This document shows, piece by piece, positions 14,065 to 20,676 of a DNA stretch of 22,408 nucleotides. Source of the DNA: CAYHBO01 sp964354855. GTDB lineage: Bacteria > Babelota > Babeliae > Babelales > RVW-14. The stretch is from NCBI GenBank assembly GCA_964354855.1, contig CAYHBO010000023.1:1-22408 (forward strand), written 5' to 3'. The notes below the pieces were generated by a model. The model was not told the DNA's origin. It saw only the letters and a list, made by a program, of their open reading frames with translations, and ran no database searches. Numbering within the stretch: position 1 is the stretch's first letter; each line of letters opens with the position of its first letter. Both the position numbers and the translations under genes were made by a program.

Positions 14065-14625
14065 TTAAAAGAGATCCTCTTTAAAGACTGTTATAATTTT
14101 TTTAATTTCTTCTGCACTTAGTTTTGTCTTTAATTTAGTCACTAATGATAATGCATCATCTTTATTAAGCCTAATCATGTTTAAGATCACATTTTCGTCA
14201 AGATTAAGTTCTCGTTTAATACTATTGAATGTTTGATTTACATTAAAAACATTTTTTCCATTGGGTGCGATTGATACCGGTGTTTTTACATCCCATGGAA
14301 TTCCTCTTGCATCAATGAATTCGGCTGCACCTGTTGGATCTCGTCGAATAGGTCCAGGAAGAAATCCCTTTTCTTCTGCAGTAATCCCTGCAAGTGCTTC
14401 TTCTATGCTTTTAGAACTTATTTGGTTTTTATGGGCAGGGTCAAATGCAAGTGATTCCCAATGTGGTTTTTGTTTAATTTTTCCTACATCTTGTATAGAT
14501 TTTGCTAAAGAACCTTCTTCAGTAATGAGTACAGGATTACTTTTGACCGTGTTAATGATGTTCGTAGCTTCTTCTATTCCTTTAGCCGCAAGGCATTGCT
14601 TTATTTCAGCAGCCTCGATAAGCAC
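14065..14625 (-). CDS. Orphan toxin cassette C: WDVKTP-motif candidate nuclease
   Basis: The pretoxin part (LIEAAEIKQCLAAKGIEEAT) is followed by a tip that reads PHWESLAFDPAHKNQISSKS, an EEALAGITAEEKG helix, GPIRRDPTGAAEFIDARGIP and then WDVKTPVS. The spaced acidic residues and D-V-K resemble a PD-(D/E)XK nuclease site (D...DxK), though I cannot confirm the fold. A helical C-terminus (NLDENVILNMIRLNKDDALS) closes it. I recall similar tips at the ends of Rhs and CDI-like proteins. The only start is the GTG at 14625. In the upstream sequence an in-frame TAA precedes the homology start at 14800. Its immunity gene begins 1 base after its stop. Confidence 0.65.
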   Translation of the reverse strand: MLIEAAEIKQCLAAKGIEEATNIINTVKSNPVLITEEGSLAKSIQDVGKIKQKPHWESLAFDPAHKNQISSKSIEEALAGITAEEKGFLPGPIRRDPTGAAEFIDARGIPWDVKTPVSIAPNGKNVFNVNQTFNSIKRELNLDENVILNMIRLNKDDALSLVTKLKTKLSAEEIKKIITVFKEDLF

Positions 14626-14800
14626 ATTTGCAATAGATTTCCTGGTATTAGTTTCAGCTAGCCCAAGAAGCCGGCCAGAATTTGCAGCTGAGGCCAGTGC
14701 ATATAATGATTCTTGCGTAGCAGCGCCACCGGCGCCTAAAAGGATTTGTTCGGTGATAAAGCTAACAGCATTCTGGAGCTTTTCATGACGAGGAAGGGCT
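14479..14800 (-). repeat. Pretoxin segment, copy C (alpha type)
   Basis: Encodes ALPRHEKLQNAVSFITEQ, then a stretch like the full-length gene's. It begins about 10 bases after the immunity B stop. It shares GATAAGCACATTTGCAATAG and the CCTGGTATTAGTTTCAGCTA stretch with copy E. Confidence 0.8.
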
Positions 14801-14809
14801 TAAATATTT

Positions 14810-15268
14810 TTAAATATGTTCGCTGTAGGTGAAATACTCTACAACCATTTCATCTTGATTTAGTGCTGGTAATAATTTGGTTAAGTACCAATTAATATCG
14901 GTATTTTTCAAATGATGTTTGTTGGATAGAATTTGTCGATTATTGTTGATACAAAAAGAGAAAGATAATTCGCTATCATTCCAAAATAAGTAGTCACCAC
15001 CAATTTCTGTGTCTTCCCAGGTTAATAGTAGGCCAATGAGTTCATTTGAATCGTTTTTTTGTTGCAAAATCTTTAGGATATCTTCAGATTTTAGTTTTTC
15101 TGCAGTCCAATCAGAAGGATCATCATTGTTTCCAAGAGGGATATATGCGACATATTCATTGCGATATAAATTCCATCCAAATGCTAGGAGGGCTCTAATT
15201 ATTTTCATTTTAGACGCGTTCTCTCCAGCTTCTGTTATTTTAAAGTCAATTGATGCAGATATAGACAT
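14810..15268 (-). CDS. Candidate immunity protein for cassette B
   Basis: This 152-residue protein begins MSISASIDFKITEAGENASK with a GAAAGGA site, 19 bases after the toxin B stop. It is a clear paralogue of the protein at 16004-16456. Shared blocks are ASID, GxNDDxxxW, ILKIL, WEDTEIGGDYLFWND (compare WKETNIGGSFLLWND), NWYLTKLLPALNQDEMVVEY and a final YSEH. Both follow paralogous nuclease tips, so toxin and immunity appear to have duplicated and diverged together. The family name is not known to me. The stop leads directly into pretoxin copy C. Confidence 0.72.
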   Translation of the reverse strand: MSISASIDFKITEAGENASKMKIIRALLAFGWNLYRNEYVAYIPLGNNDDPSDWTAEKLKSEDILKILQQKNDSNELIGLLLTWEDTEIGGDYLFWNDSELSFSFCINNNRQILSNKHHLKNTDINWYLTKLLPALNQDEMVVEYFTYSEHI

Positions 15269-15287
15269 TTTTATCCTTTCTAAGATT

Positions 15288-15818
15288 TTATAGCCATTCG
15301 GTAAAAGGGATATTTTTTTCGGTTAGCCAGTCTTTTATTGGTTGAGGAATTGGTGAATTAGAGTGTAATTTATAGATTGCTCCATTATCACGAGCAATAT
15401 GAAATCCCTTTCCCATATCCGTTTTAAATTTATCAAATTCTTTCTTATTTGATTGTAACATATCCCAATATTGTCCAGATTTTGCCTCGTACCATACATT
15501 TCCAACTGCGCCATCAAATTCACGAGTTCCTCGAGCAGATTTAATCTTAAAACTACCTTCACCCTTAAGTTCTTTCACAAGAAACTCTTCAAAATCTTTT
15601 CCAACTTTATTGGCTGCATTAGGTATTCTACCAGTTTTAGTCCCCGCTTGAACACCTTTTGCAAACTTTCCATTCGCCACGTTTTCTACAGCCTTTGCGG
15701 CTGAGCCAGCTTGAGCAATTGTTTTAGGGTTATGTTTGACGGTGTTGATGATAAGCGTAGCTTCTTCTACTCCTTTAGACGCAAGGCATTGCTTTATTTC
15801 AGCAGCCTCTATAAGCAC
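15288..15818 (-). CDS. Orphan toxin cassette B: PD-(D/E)XK nuclease tip
   Basis: After the pretoxin block the tip reads TKTGRIPNAANKVGKDFEEF, LVKELKGEGSFKIKSA, GTREFDGAVGNVWYEAKSGQ and QPIKDWLTEKNIPFTEWL. The core is a restriction-endonuclease-fold site: an early E in DFEEF, D in REFDG, and E-A-K in WYEAKSG. Such tips cleave DNA (or sometimes tRNA). It is paralogous to cassette A. The frame from 15999 is open, but its only start is the GTG at 15818, with no ribosome site. The following immunity gene starts 19 bases after the stop and has its own site. Confidence 0.78.
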   Translation of the reverse strand: MLIEAAEIKQCLASKGVEEATLIINTVKHNPKTIAQAGSAAKAVENVANGKFAKGVQAGTKTGRIPNAANKVGKDFEEFLVKELKGEGSFKIKSARGTREFDGAVGNVWYEAKSGQYWDMLQSNKKEFDKFKTDMGKGFHIARDNGAIYKLHSNSPIPQPIKDWLTEKNIPFTEWL

Positions 15819-15999
15819 ATTTGCAATAGATTTTCTGGTGTTAGTTTCAGCTAGCCCAAGAAGTCGGCCAGAATTTGCAGCTGAGGCCAGTGCATATAAT
15901 GATTCTTGTGTAGCAGCACCACCTGCACCTAAGAGAAATTGTTCAGTAACAAAGCTTACGGCGGTTTTGACCTTTTCATGACGAGGAAGGGCGTTAAAT
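15651..15999 (-). repeat. Pretoxin segment, copy B (identical to the expressed gene)
   Basis: Positions 15741-15990 match 17950-18199 in the full-length toxin base for base over 250 bp by eye. Outside this window the two diverge to roughly four mismatches in the next 50 bases. This implies recent gene conversion or duplication. Confidence 0.9.
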
Positions 16000-16003
16000 G
16001 TTC

Positions 16004-16456
16004 TTAGACATGTTCGCTGTACTCAAAATATTCTATAACCATCCCATCTTGGTTTAATGCTGGGAGGAGCCTGGTTAGGTACCAATTAACATCAGTAATT
16101 TGGTATCCGTAGTCATTGGATATAATTTGTCGATTTATGTTTAAATTAATGGATAATGTTCCATCATTCCATAGTAAAAATGATCCGCCAATATTGGTTT
16201 CTTTCCAGGTCATATTAATTCCAATAACTTCGCCTAATCGTTCTTTTTCTTCTAAAATTTTTAATATTGATTTAACGTCAATATCATTTTGTTCCCAGCT
16301 GTAATTTTCATTGTCTCCGATGGGTAGGTATGAGACCTTGCCATAATCATTTAGAGTCCAACTATGGGTTAAAAGTTTTTTAATTATGGTCATTGCGGAT
16401 ATATTTTTTTTGTCAGTTCTAGTTAGTGTTATATCTATAGAGGCGTCTGTAGACAT
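16004..16456 (-). CDS. Candidate immunity protein for cassette A
   Basis: The start is the ATG at 16456 (MSTDASIDITLTRTDKKN), with AAAGGA 7 bases before it; a longer frame from 16471 would begin on TTG inside that site. The 150-residue product is the paralogue of the cassette B immunity candidate, with WKETNIGGSFLLWND, NWYLTRLLPALNQDGMVIEY and the terminal YSEHV. It is acidic and probably alpha/beta. It sits 18 bases after the toxin A stop. Immunity is inferred from order and from the parallel pair in cassette B. Confidence 0.72.
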   Translation of the reverse strand: MSTDASIDITLTRTDKKNISAMTIIKKLLTHSWTLNDYGKVSYLPIGDNENYSWEQNDIDVKSILKILEEKERLGEVIGINMTWKETNIGGSFLLWNDGTLSINLNINRQIISNDYGYQITDVNWYLTRLLPALNQDGMVIEYFEYSEHV

Positions 16457-16474
16457 GTTATGTCCTTTCAAAAA

Positions 16475-16855
16475 TTATTTTTTCAATACAGTAAATTGAA
16501 TACCATTCTTTGTGAACCAATCTTGTATGGGTTGAGGGATTTGGTTTTCAGAGTAAACTGCATAAGTTGCTCCATTTGTATGAGCAATTTTTAATCTATC
16601 TCCCATATCTGATTTAAACTTTCCAAATCTTTTGTTATCTTCAAATAATCCATCCCAATATTTACCTGATTTTGCTTCGTACCACTTATTTCCAATTGCA
16701 CCATCAAATTCACGACCTCCTACTTTAAAACTTTCTTTTCCATTGAGTTTTTTTACAAGAAAATCTTCGTAAATTTTTCCGTTAAGTTGAGCGGCATTAG
16801 GTACTTTACCAGTTTTGGTTCTACCTTGAACACCTTTTGTGGTTTTTGTAGCCAC
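16475..16855 (-). CDS. Orphan toxin cassette A: PD-(D/E)XK nuclease tip
   Basis: The tip reads TKTGKVPNAAQLNGKIYEDF, LVKKLNGKESFKVGG, REFDGAIGNKWYEAKSGKYW and QPIQDWFTKNGIQFTVLKK. The D...E-A-K site and the preceding E (IYEDF) match cassette B, at roughly half identity by eye, so these are diverged forms of one nuclease. The frame is open upstream through the beta-type pretoxin to 17152 and beyond, yet the only start is the GTG at 16855, with no ribosome site. It lies directly downstream of the strong terminator that closes the full-length toxin operon, so it is probably silent. Confidence 0.75.
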   Translation of the reverse strand: MATKTTKGVQGRTKTGKVPNAAQLNGKIYEDFLVKKLNGKESFKVGGREFDGAIGNKWYEAKSGKYWDGLFEDNKRFGKFKSDMGDRLKIAHTNGATYAVYSENQIPQPIQDWFTKNGIQFTVLKK

Positions 16856-17152
16856 TTTTTCAACAGCCTTTGCAGTTGAGCCAGCTTGAGCAATGACTTT
16901 AGGATTACTTTTGATCGTGTTAATGATGTGAGTGGCTTCTTCTACTCCTTTAGAAGCAAGACATTGTTTGATTTCAGCAGCCTCCGTAAATACGGTTGCG
17001 ATAGATTTCCTTGTTCTGGTTTCAGCTAAAAGGAGTCGTCCTGCATTTGAAGCTGAAGCAACGGAGAATAATGATTGTTGTGTTGCAGTACCACCTGCAC
17101 CTAAAAGAAGTTGTTCAGTGACAAAACTGACGGAATTTTTGAGTTTTTCATT
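16826..17152 (-). repeat. Pretoxin segment, copy A (beta type)
   Basis: Encodes NEKLKNSVSFVTEQLLLGAG, then TATQQSLFSVASASNAG and the RTRKSIATVFTEAA variant. It is identical to copy D over 166 bases. Its upstream end shares about 48 bases with copy E. The frame stays open further upstream (LPTKSYNSQNLLLKNIVS), perhaps a scrap of another backbone. Confidence 0.85.
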
Positions 17153-17204
17153 ACTGACGATGTTTTTTAGAAGGAGGTTTTGTGAGTTGTAGGATTTGGT
17201 CGGT

Positions 17205-17247
17205 AAAAGAAGAGAGCAAAAGCTTTTAGGAAAATTTTTGCTCTCTT
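17205..17247 (-). terminator. Intrinsic terminator closing the full-length toxin-immunity operon
   Basis: On the minus strand AAGAGAGCAAAA (17247-17236) pairs perfectly with TTTTGCTCTCTT (17221-17210), a 12-bp stem with a 14-base loop, followed by CTTTT. It stands 40 bases after the stop of the immunity gene at 17287 and before cassette A. It is the strongest hairpin I found, and its reverse side would also work as a plus-strand terminator. Confidence 0.82.
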
Positions 17248-17286
17248 GATCTTTAAAAGCTACAACGTATCTTGTTAACCAACATT

Positions 17287-17577
17287 TTAAAATAAATTAA
17301 TCGAGTTTCCAATTAGTTTAATAATGGTTCCAAGCCTCTCAAAATCAACAATCGTAGGTGGATTTTGTTTATCTAAAACTTTCTTGAGGCTATTCCAATC
17401 ATCAACAAGAGATCCGACTAGAAATTCTGGCGTTTCAGTATTTAAATTACAGGTGTCTTCAAAACTAATATTTCTATATAGATCTATATCAATTTCAATA
17501 TAGTCAAAACCAGAAGTTTCCATTTTTGTTAAAATAATTTTACATAGAGCTTTTAAGTCTTTTACCGCTATTTTCAT
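17287..17577 (-). CDS. Candidate immunity protein of the full-length toxin
   Basis: This 96-residue acidic protein begins MKIAVKDLKALCKIILTKME and contains ESGFDYIEIDIDLYRNI-like beta-strand residues (GFDYIEIDIDLYRNI), FLVGSLVDDWNSLKKVL and TIVDFERLGTIIKLIG. From memory, small proteins of the form MKI.VKDLKxLCxxIL...VGSLxDDWxxL...DFERL are frequent beside polymorphic toxins; the family has no name I can give with confidence. It starts 12 bases after the toxin stop with a TAGGT site and is followed by the terminator at 17205-17247, so toxin and immunity form a two-gene unit. Confidence 0.75.
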   Translation of the reverse strand: MKIAVKDLKALCKIILTKMETSGFDYIEIDIDLYRNISFEDTCNLNTETPEFLVGSLVDDWNSLKKVLDKQNPPTIVDFERLGTIIKLIGNSINLF

Positions 17578-17589
17578 AATTATTTATAC

Positions 17590-20500
17590 CTAGTTAAGAA
17601 AATTGTTAATGTTGTTGAGTTGTCCTTGTTGTTTTTTTATTTGTTTTTCAAGTTCTATTATTCGTCCTTTAATAATTTTTTCTCTTCTGTCTAAAGATGT
17701 ATTTTTTAAGAGACCTTTATTGTCATAATAATCTGGATTATTTATATAATCATCAAGTTTTTTCTTATGTTCTTGAATAAGCTTTTCATAAGACTTTTTT
17801 GATTTTAATAATTGTGACTTTGATTGATTTGATAAATTTCCAATTGGAGTGCTCGCTTGAACACTTTTTGCAACTTTTCCATTCGCGACGTTTTCCACAG
17901 CCTTTGCAGCTGAGCCAGCTTGAGCAATTGTTTTTGGATTACCTTTGATGGTGTTGATGATAAGCGTAGCTTCTTCTACTCCTTTAGACGCAAGGCATTG
18001 CTTTATTTCAGCAGCCTCTATAAGCACATTTGCAATAGATTTTCTGGTGTTAGTTTCAGCTAGCCCAAGAAGTCGGCCAGAATTTGCAGCTGAGGCCAGT
18101 GCATATAATGATTCTTGTGTAGCAGCACCACCTGCACCTAAGAGAAATTGTTCAGTAACAAAGCTTACGGCGGTTTTGACCTTTTCATGACGAGGAAGGT
18201 CATTAAAAGATTTTAAATCAGCAGCTATTTTGTTTCGTAGAGCTTCTGGGCGTTGATAAGTAACTCTGTGAGATAATCCAGGGTTAAGCATAGCAGCATC
18301 TTGTTCGAGCAGCATCTCTACGATGGTCAAAGTAACTTGTCCCGTGCATAATGCAAGCTCTTCTGCGGCTTTGCCGGGGTTCATAGCTATCTGATGTACC
18401 AGTTGTTCTGTCTTCTTTTGCGCATTCCTGACCCCTGTTTGAATCCCTTGAGCAACAAGTACAGAACCTCTATTAAGTTTTTTTTCTAAAGCCATTAATT
18501 GTGATGAAAGATGAGAGAAGTTAGAAGCTAGTTGTTGCATTCCCTTAGTAACGCAACGCTCTGTAAGTTGATTGAAATGTGTAACTGTGGCATATACGGC
18601 ATTGGTATGATCATTTTGTTTCGATGCCGCTTTATAGCCTTCTATTGATCGTTTTGTTTGAGCAATACTTGTAGTAATTGATTTTTCATCAAGTGTGGTA
18701 GTTTTAAAGCCTTCCATGCCAAGAGGATTGAATACTGAATCGTTATTATTTGTTTGTGTTCTTTGTATAGTTGTTGTTCTCAGTGCTTCAGCGGCTTTTT
18801 GTGATTCGATGAGACTTTTAATTGATGCGTCATTGCGGCGCTTAATACCAGCAGTTCTTTGCTCTGCAGGGGATTGTGGTATTTTAGTGATATTTTTCTG
18901 TTGGGTTTTAGCTGATTGTATTCCCGTGAGGCTTTGAATTGATGCATCATTACGACGTTTAATTCCAGCAGCCCTTTGCTCTGCGGCGATTTTCTTTTCT
19001 TCTTGTTGTGCTTGTTCGATAGCTTTTTTTTCTTGGGCTTCTAAAAGATCTATTTGTCGTTGTTGTTCTTCTATTCTTGCTTTGTATTTGGCTTCTGCTG
19101 AATCTTCATTATAATCTCGGTGAGATGATGTTGTTTGTGTATCGTTGCTACTGCCAAATATTTTTCCCCCAACCCATTTTGCGGCTGCCCAGCCGACCTC
19201 TCCAACGAATAAAACGGCTTTCCCTGCGCTAACTATTGGTTGTAGTTCTGCAGGTATTTGAATATGATGTGATGCTCCATGGTAAGAGAGTCGAGATGCG
19301 TTACGTATAGCTTGCATTTGTGCTTGTTCTGCTTGATTTCTAGCGTGAGCGTCTTGCATGAGTGCAAATCTTTCATCTCGAACCTTCTGAATAGCATTAT
19401 TAAGTATTTTATTGAACGCAATAGGTTTTTTTGGAGGAGTAACACTAGAAGACAAATCTGATTCTTTTTTTGAGTTTTGCGTTAATCCCGCTGTTGTTGT
19501 TTTGATGGTTGGTTGTTTTAAATTGATTCCCCTTGTTTTTACCATGTCTGTTGCTTGTTGCATGTAGAGAGCTCTTTTTTTTGCATCAGCTTCTTTTTTT
19601 TCGGCTGCTTGCTTTGCGATATTCTTTGCGGTTTCTTCTTGGCGTTTTAATTCAGCCGCGTTCTTTTTTGCAGTTGCTTCTGCAATGCTTTTTTCCTGTT
19701 CTTCTTGGCGTCTTTTTTCTTCTTTTTTTTCTAAAAATTTACGGTCTTTTTCTTCAGCTCTTTTGGCACTTTCTTCTCCGTTTAGACTAATTTTTTTTAG
19801 AAGATCTTTACCTTTTTGTTTGAATCGTTGTCCACGGGTGTAATTTTTTTCTCTTTCTTGTTTTTCTTTCTTTTCTTCGGCTAACCGTTCTTTTCTTGTT
19901 TGACTCTTTTTCTCATACTCTTTTCTATTTTTTTCTGCTTCTAGGGCCTCTTGTCTTTTTATCCCTTCTTGTTGTTCAGGCGTAAGTCTATTCCAAGCTT
20001 CAGTTTCAGCTCGAATATTTCTGAACATGTTATTTGTTGAGTTTGTTATTTGTGCCGCGTTACACGCTTGTTCATAATTTTTTTGAGCTATATGAGTTTT
20101 GGTTATATTGTCATGTCGCGTTGTCTTTCCCCTGGAAGCATTTGAGTTTGATAGGATTACTGTTTTTAGATTGTTGTTATTTTCTATATTTTGATTTGTA
20201 AATTTCATAATTTGAGGAGAATTTTTACTTGCTGGTTTTAATCCAGGTCTATCATCAAAAACGCTACTTTTAAGGTAGTCATTGAGATTTTCAGCAGTTT
20301 GATAAAAAATATGGGGGTTTTCATCTGATGTTTGTGCTGGCAAACTAAAAGCTACTTTGTCATGATGTGTAGCATATTTAACTTCATGAGCTTGTAATCC
20401 TGTTTGATTTGCTATGGTTTCTGCCATTGTTTTTACGATATTATCACGTTCAGTTTGAGCTAAAAGAGTTAATCGATCATGTTGTATTGTGTATACTGTA

Positions 20501-20595
20501 GAGTCTTGTTTCATTGCTTGAATGACGTTAGCCCCAAGTATCCCTACGCATAACAAAAGTATTTTTGTATAAAGAAAATATTTTTTAGCATTCAT
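17590..20595 (-). CDS. Full-length exported coiled-coil polymorphic toxin
   Basis: This 1001-residue protein has an AGGGG site before its ATG. Residues 1-27 form a Sec-type signal (KKYFLYTKILLLCVGILGAN..QA). Residues about 205-355 are a dense Lys/Glu/Arg/Gln coiled coil. About 537-590 hold two copies of AEQRxAGIKRRNDASIxSL. A helical region follows (LNRGSVLVAQGIQTGVRNAQ). The pretoxin block spans about 770-915 (VSFVTEQ...EAAEIKQCLASKGVEEAT...VANGK). The last 86 residues are the tip: KSQLLKSKKSYEKLIQEHKK, then LDDYINNPDYY and a charged helix; I do not recognise its activity. I see no Rhs/YD, haemagglutinin or VgrG/PAAR parts. It is the only copy with signal, ribosome site and intact backbone. 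Confidence 0.85.
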   Translation of the reverse strand: MNAKKYFLYTKILLLCVGILGANVIQAMKQDSTVYTIQHDRLTLLAQTERDNIVKTMAETIANQTGLQAHEVKYATHHDKVAFSLPAQTSDENPHIFYQTAENLNDYLKSSVFDDRPGLKPASKNSPQIMKFTNQNIENNNNLKTVILSNSNASRGKTTRHDNITKTHIAQKNYEQACNAAQITNSTNNMFRNIRAETEAWNRLTPEQQEGIKRQEALEAEKNRKEYEKKSQTRKERLAEEKKEKQEREKNYTRGQRFKQKGKDLLKKISLNGEESAKRAEEKDRKFLEKKEEKRRQEEQEKSIAEATAKKNAAELKRQEETAKNIAKQAAEKKEADAKKRALYMQQATDMVKTRGINLKQPTIKTTTAGLTQNSKKESDLSSSVTPPKKPIAFNKILNNAIQKVRDERFALMQDAHARNQAEQAQMQAIRNASRLSYHGASHHIQIPAELQPIVSAGKAVLFVGEVGWAAAKWVGGKIFGSSNDTQTTSSHRDYNEDSAEAKYKARIEEQQRQIDLLEAQEKKAIEQAQQEEKKIAAEQRAAGIKRRNDASIQSLTGIQSAKTQQKNITKIPQSPAEQRTAGIKRRNDASIKSLIESQKAAEALRTTTIQRTQTNNNDSVFNPLGMEGFKTTTLDEKSITTSIAQTKRSIEGYKAASKQNDHTNAVYATVTHFNQLTERCVTKGMQQLASNFSHLSSQLMALEKKLNRGSVLVAQGIQTGVRNAQKKTEQLVHQIAMNPGKAAEELALCTGQVTLTIVEMLLEQDAAMLNPGLSHRVTYQRPEALRNKIAADLKSFNDLPRHEKVKTAVSFVTEQFLLGAGGAATQESLYALASAANSGRLLGLAETNTRKSIANVLIEAAEIKQCLASKGVEEATLIINTIKGNPKTIAQAGSAAKAVENVANGKVAKSVQASTPIGNLSNQSKSQLLKSKKSYEKLIQEHKKKLDDYINNPDYYDNKGLLKNTSLDRREKIIKGRIIELEKQIKKQQGQLNNINNFLN
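17855..18290 (-). repeat. Pretoxin segment in the expressed toxin gene
   Basis: This is the reference copy from YQRPEALR to VANGKVAKS. Its core, 17950-18199, is identical to copy B. The five downstream copies all keep the core and differ after it, which puts the switch point just past VANGK. Confidence 0.85.
18826..18983 (-). repeat. Internal duplicate in the toxin coding region
   Basis: Two units encoding AEQRxAGIKRRNDASIxSL lie at about 18940-18983 and 18826-18867, separated by about 72 bases. They belong to the coiled-coil shaft. Confidence 0.7.
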
Positions 20596-20629
20596 GATAA
20601 CCCCTCATTTATAACTATGTCGAAAATCT

Positions 20630-20656
20630 GGCCCTGAGGTATGCGCCGTTAGGGCC
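20630..20656 (-). terminator. Possible weak hairpin between the pentapeptide gene and the toxin gene
   Basis: GGCCCT (20656-20651 on the minus strand) pairs with AGGGCC (20635-20630) around a 15-base loop, followed by AGATTTTC. The T-tract is short. It lies 21 bases after the pentapeptide stop and 35 bases before the toxin start, so it could reduce or end read-through into the toxin. Confidence 0.4.
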
Positions 20657-20676
20657 ATTAATGTTAGTTCTTTGGT

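Noticed and set aside
14261..14788. Long plus-strand open frame opposite toxin cassette C (and similar ones opposite each pretoxin copy)
   Set aside because: The same antisense peptide (MASSTPLEARHCLISAAS...) recurs opposite every pretoxin copy, so it is the complement of a repeated coding block, and it has no ribosome site of its own.
17945..18199. Tandem array that might be a CRISPR or satellite
   Set aside because: The repeated units are about 300 bp, coding, spaced by whole genes and lack short regular spacers.
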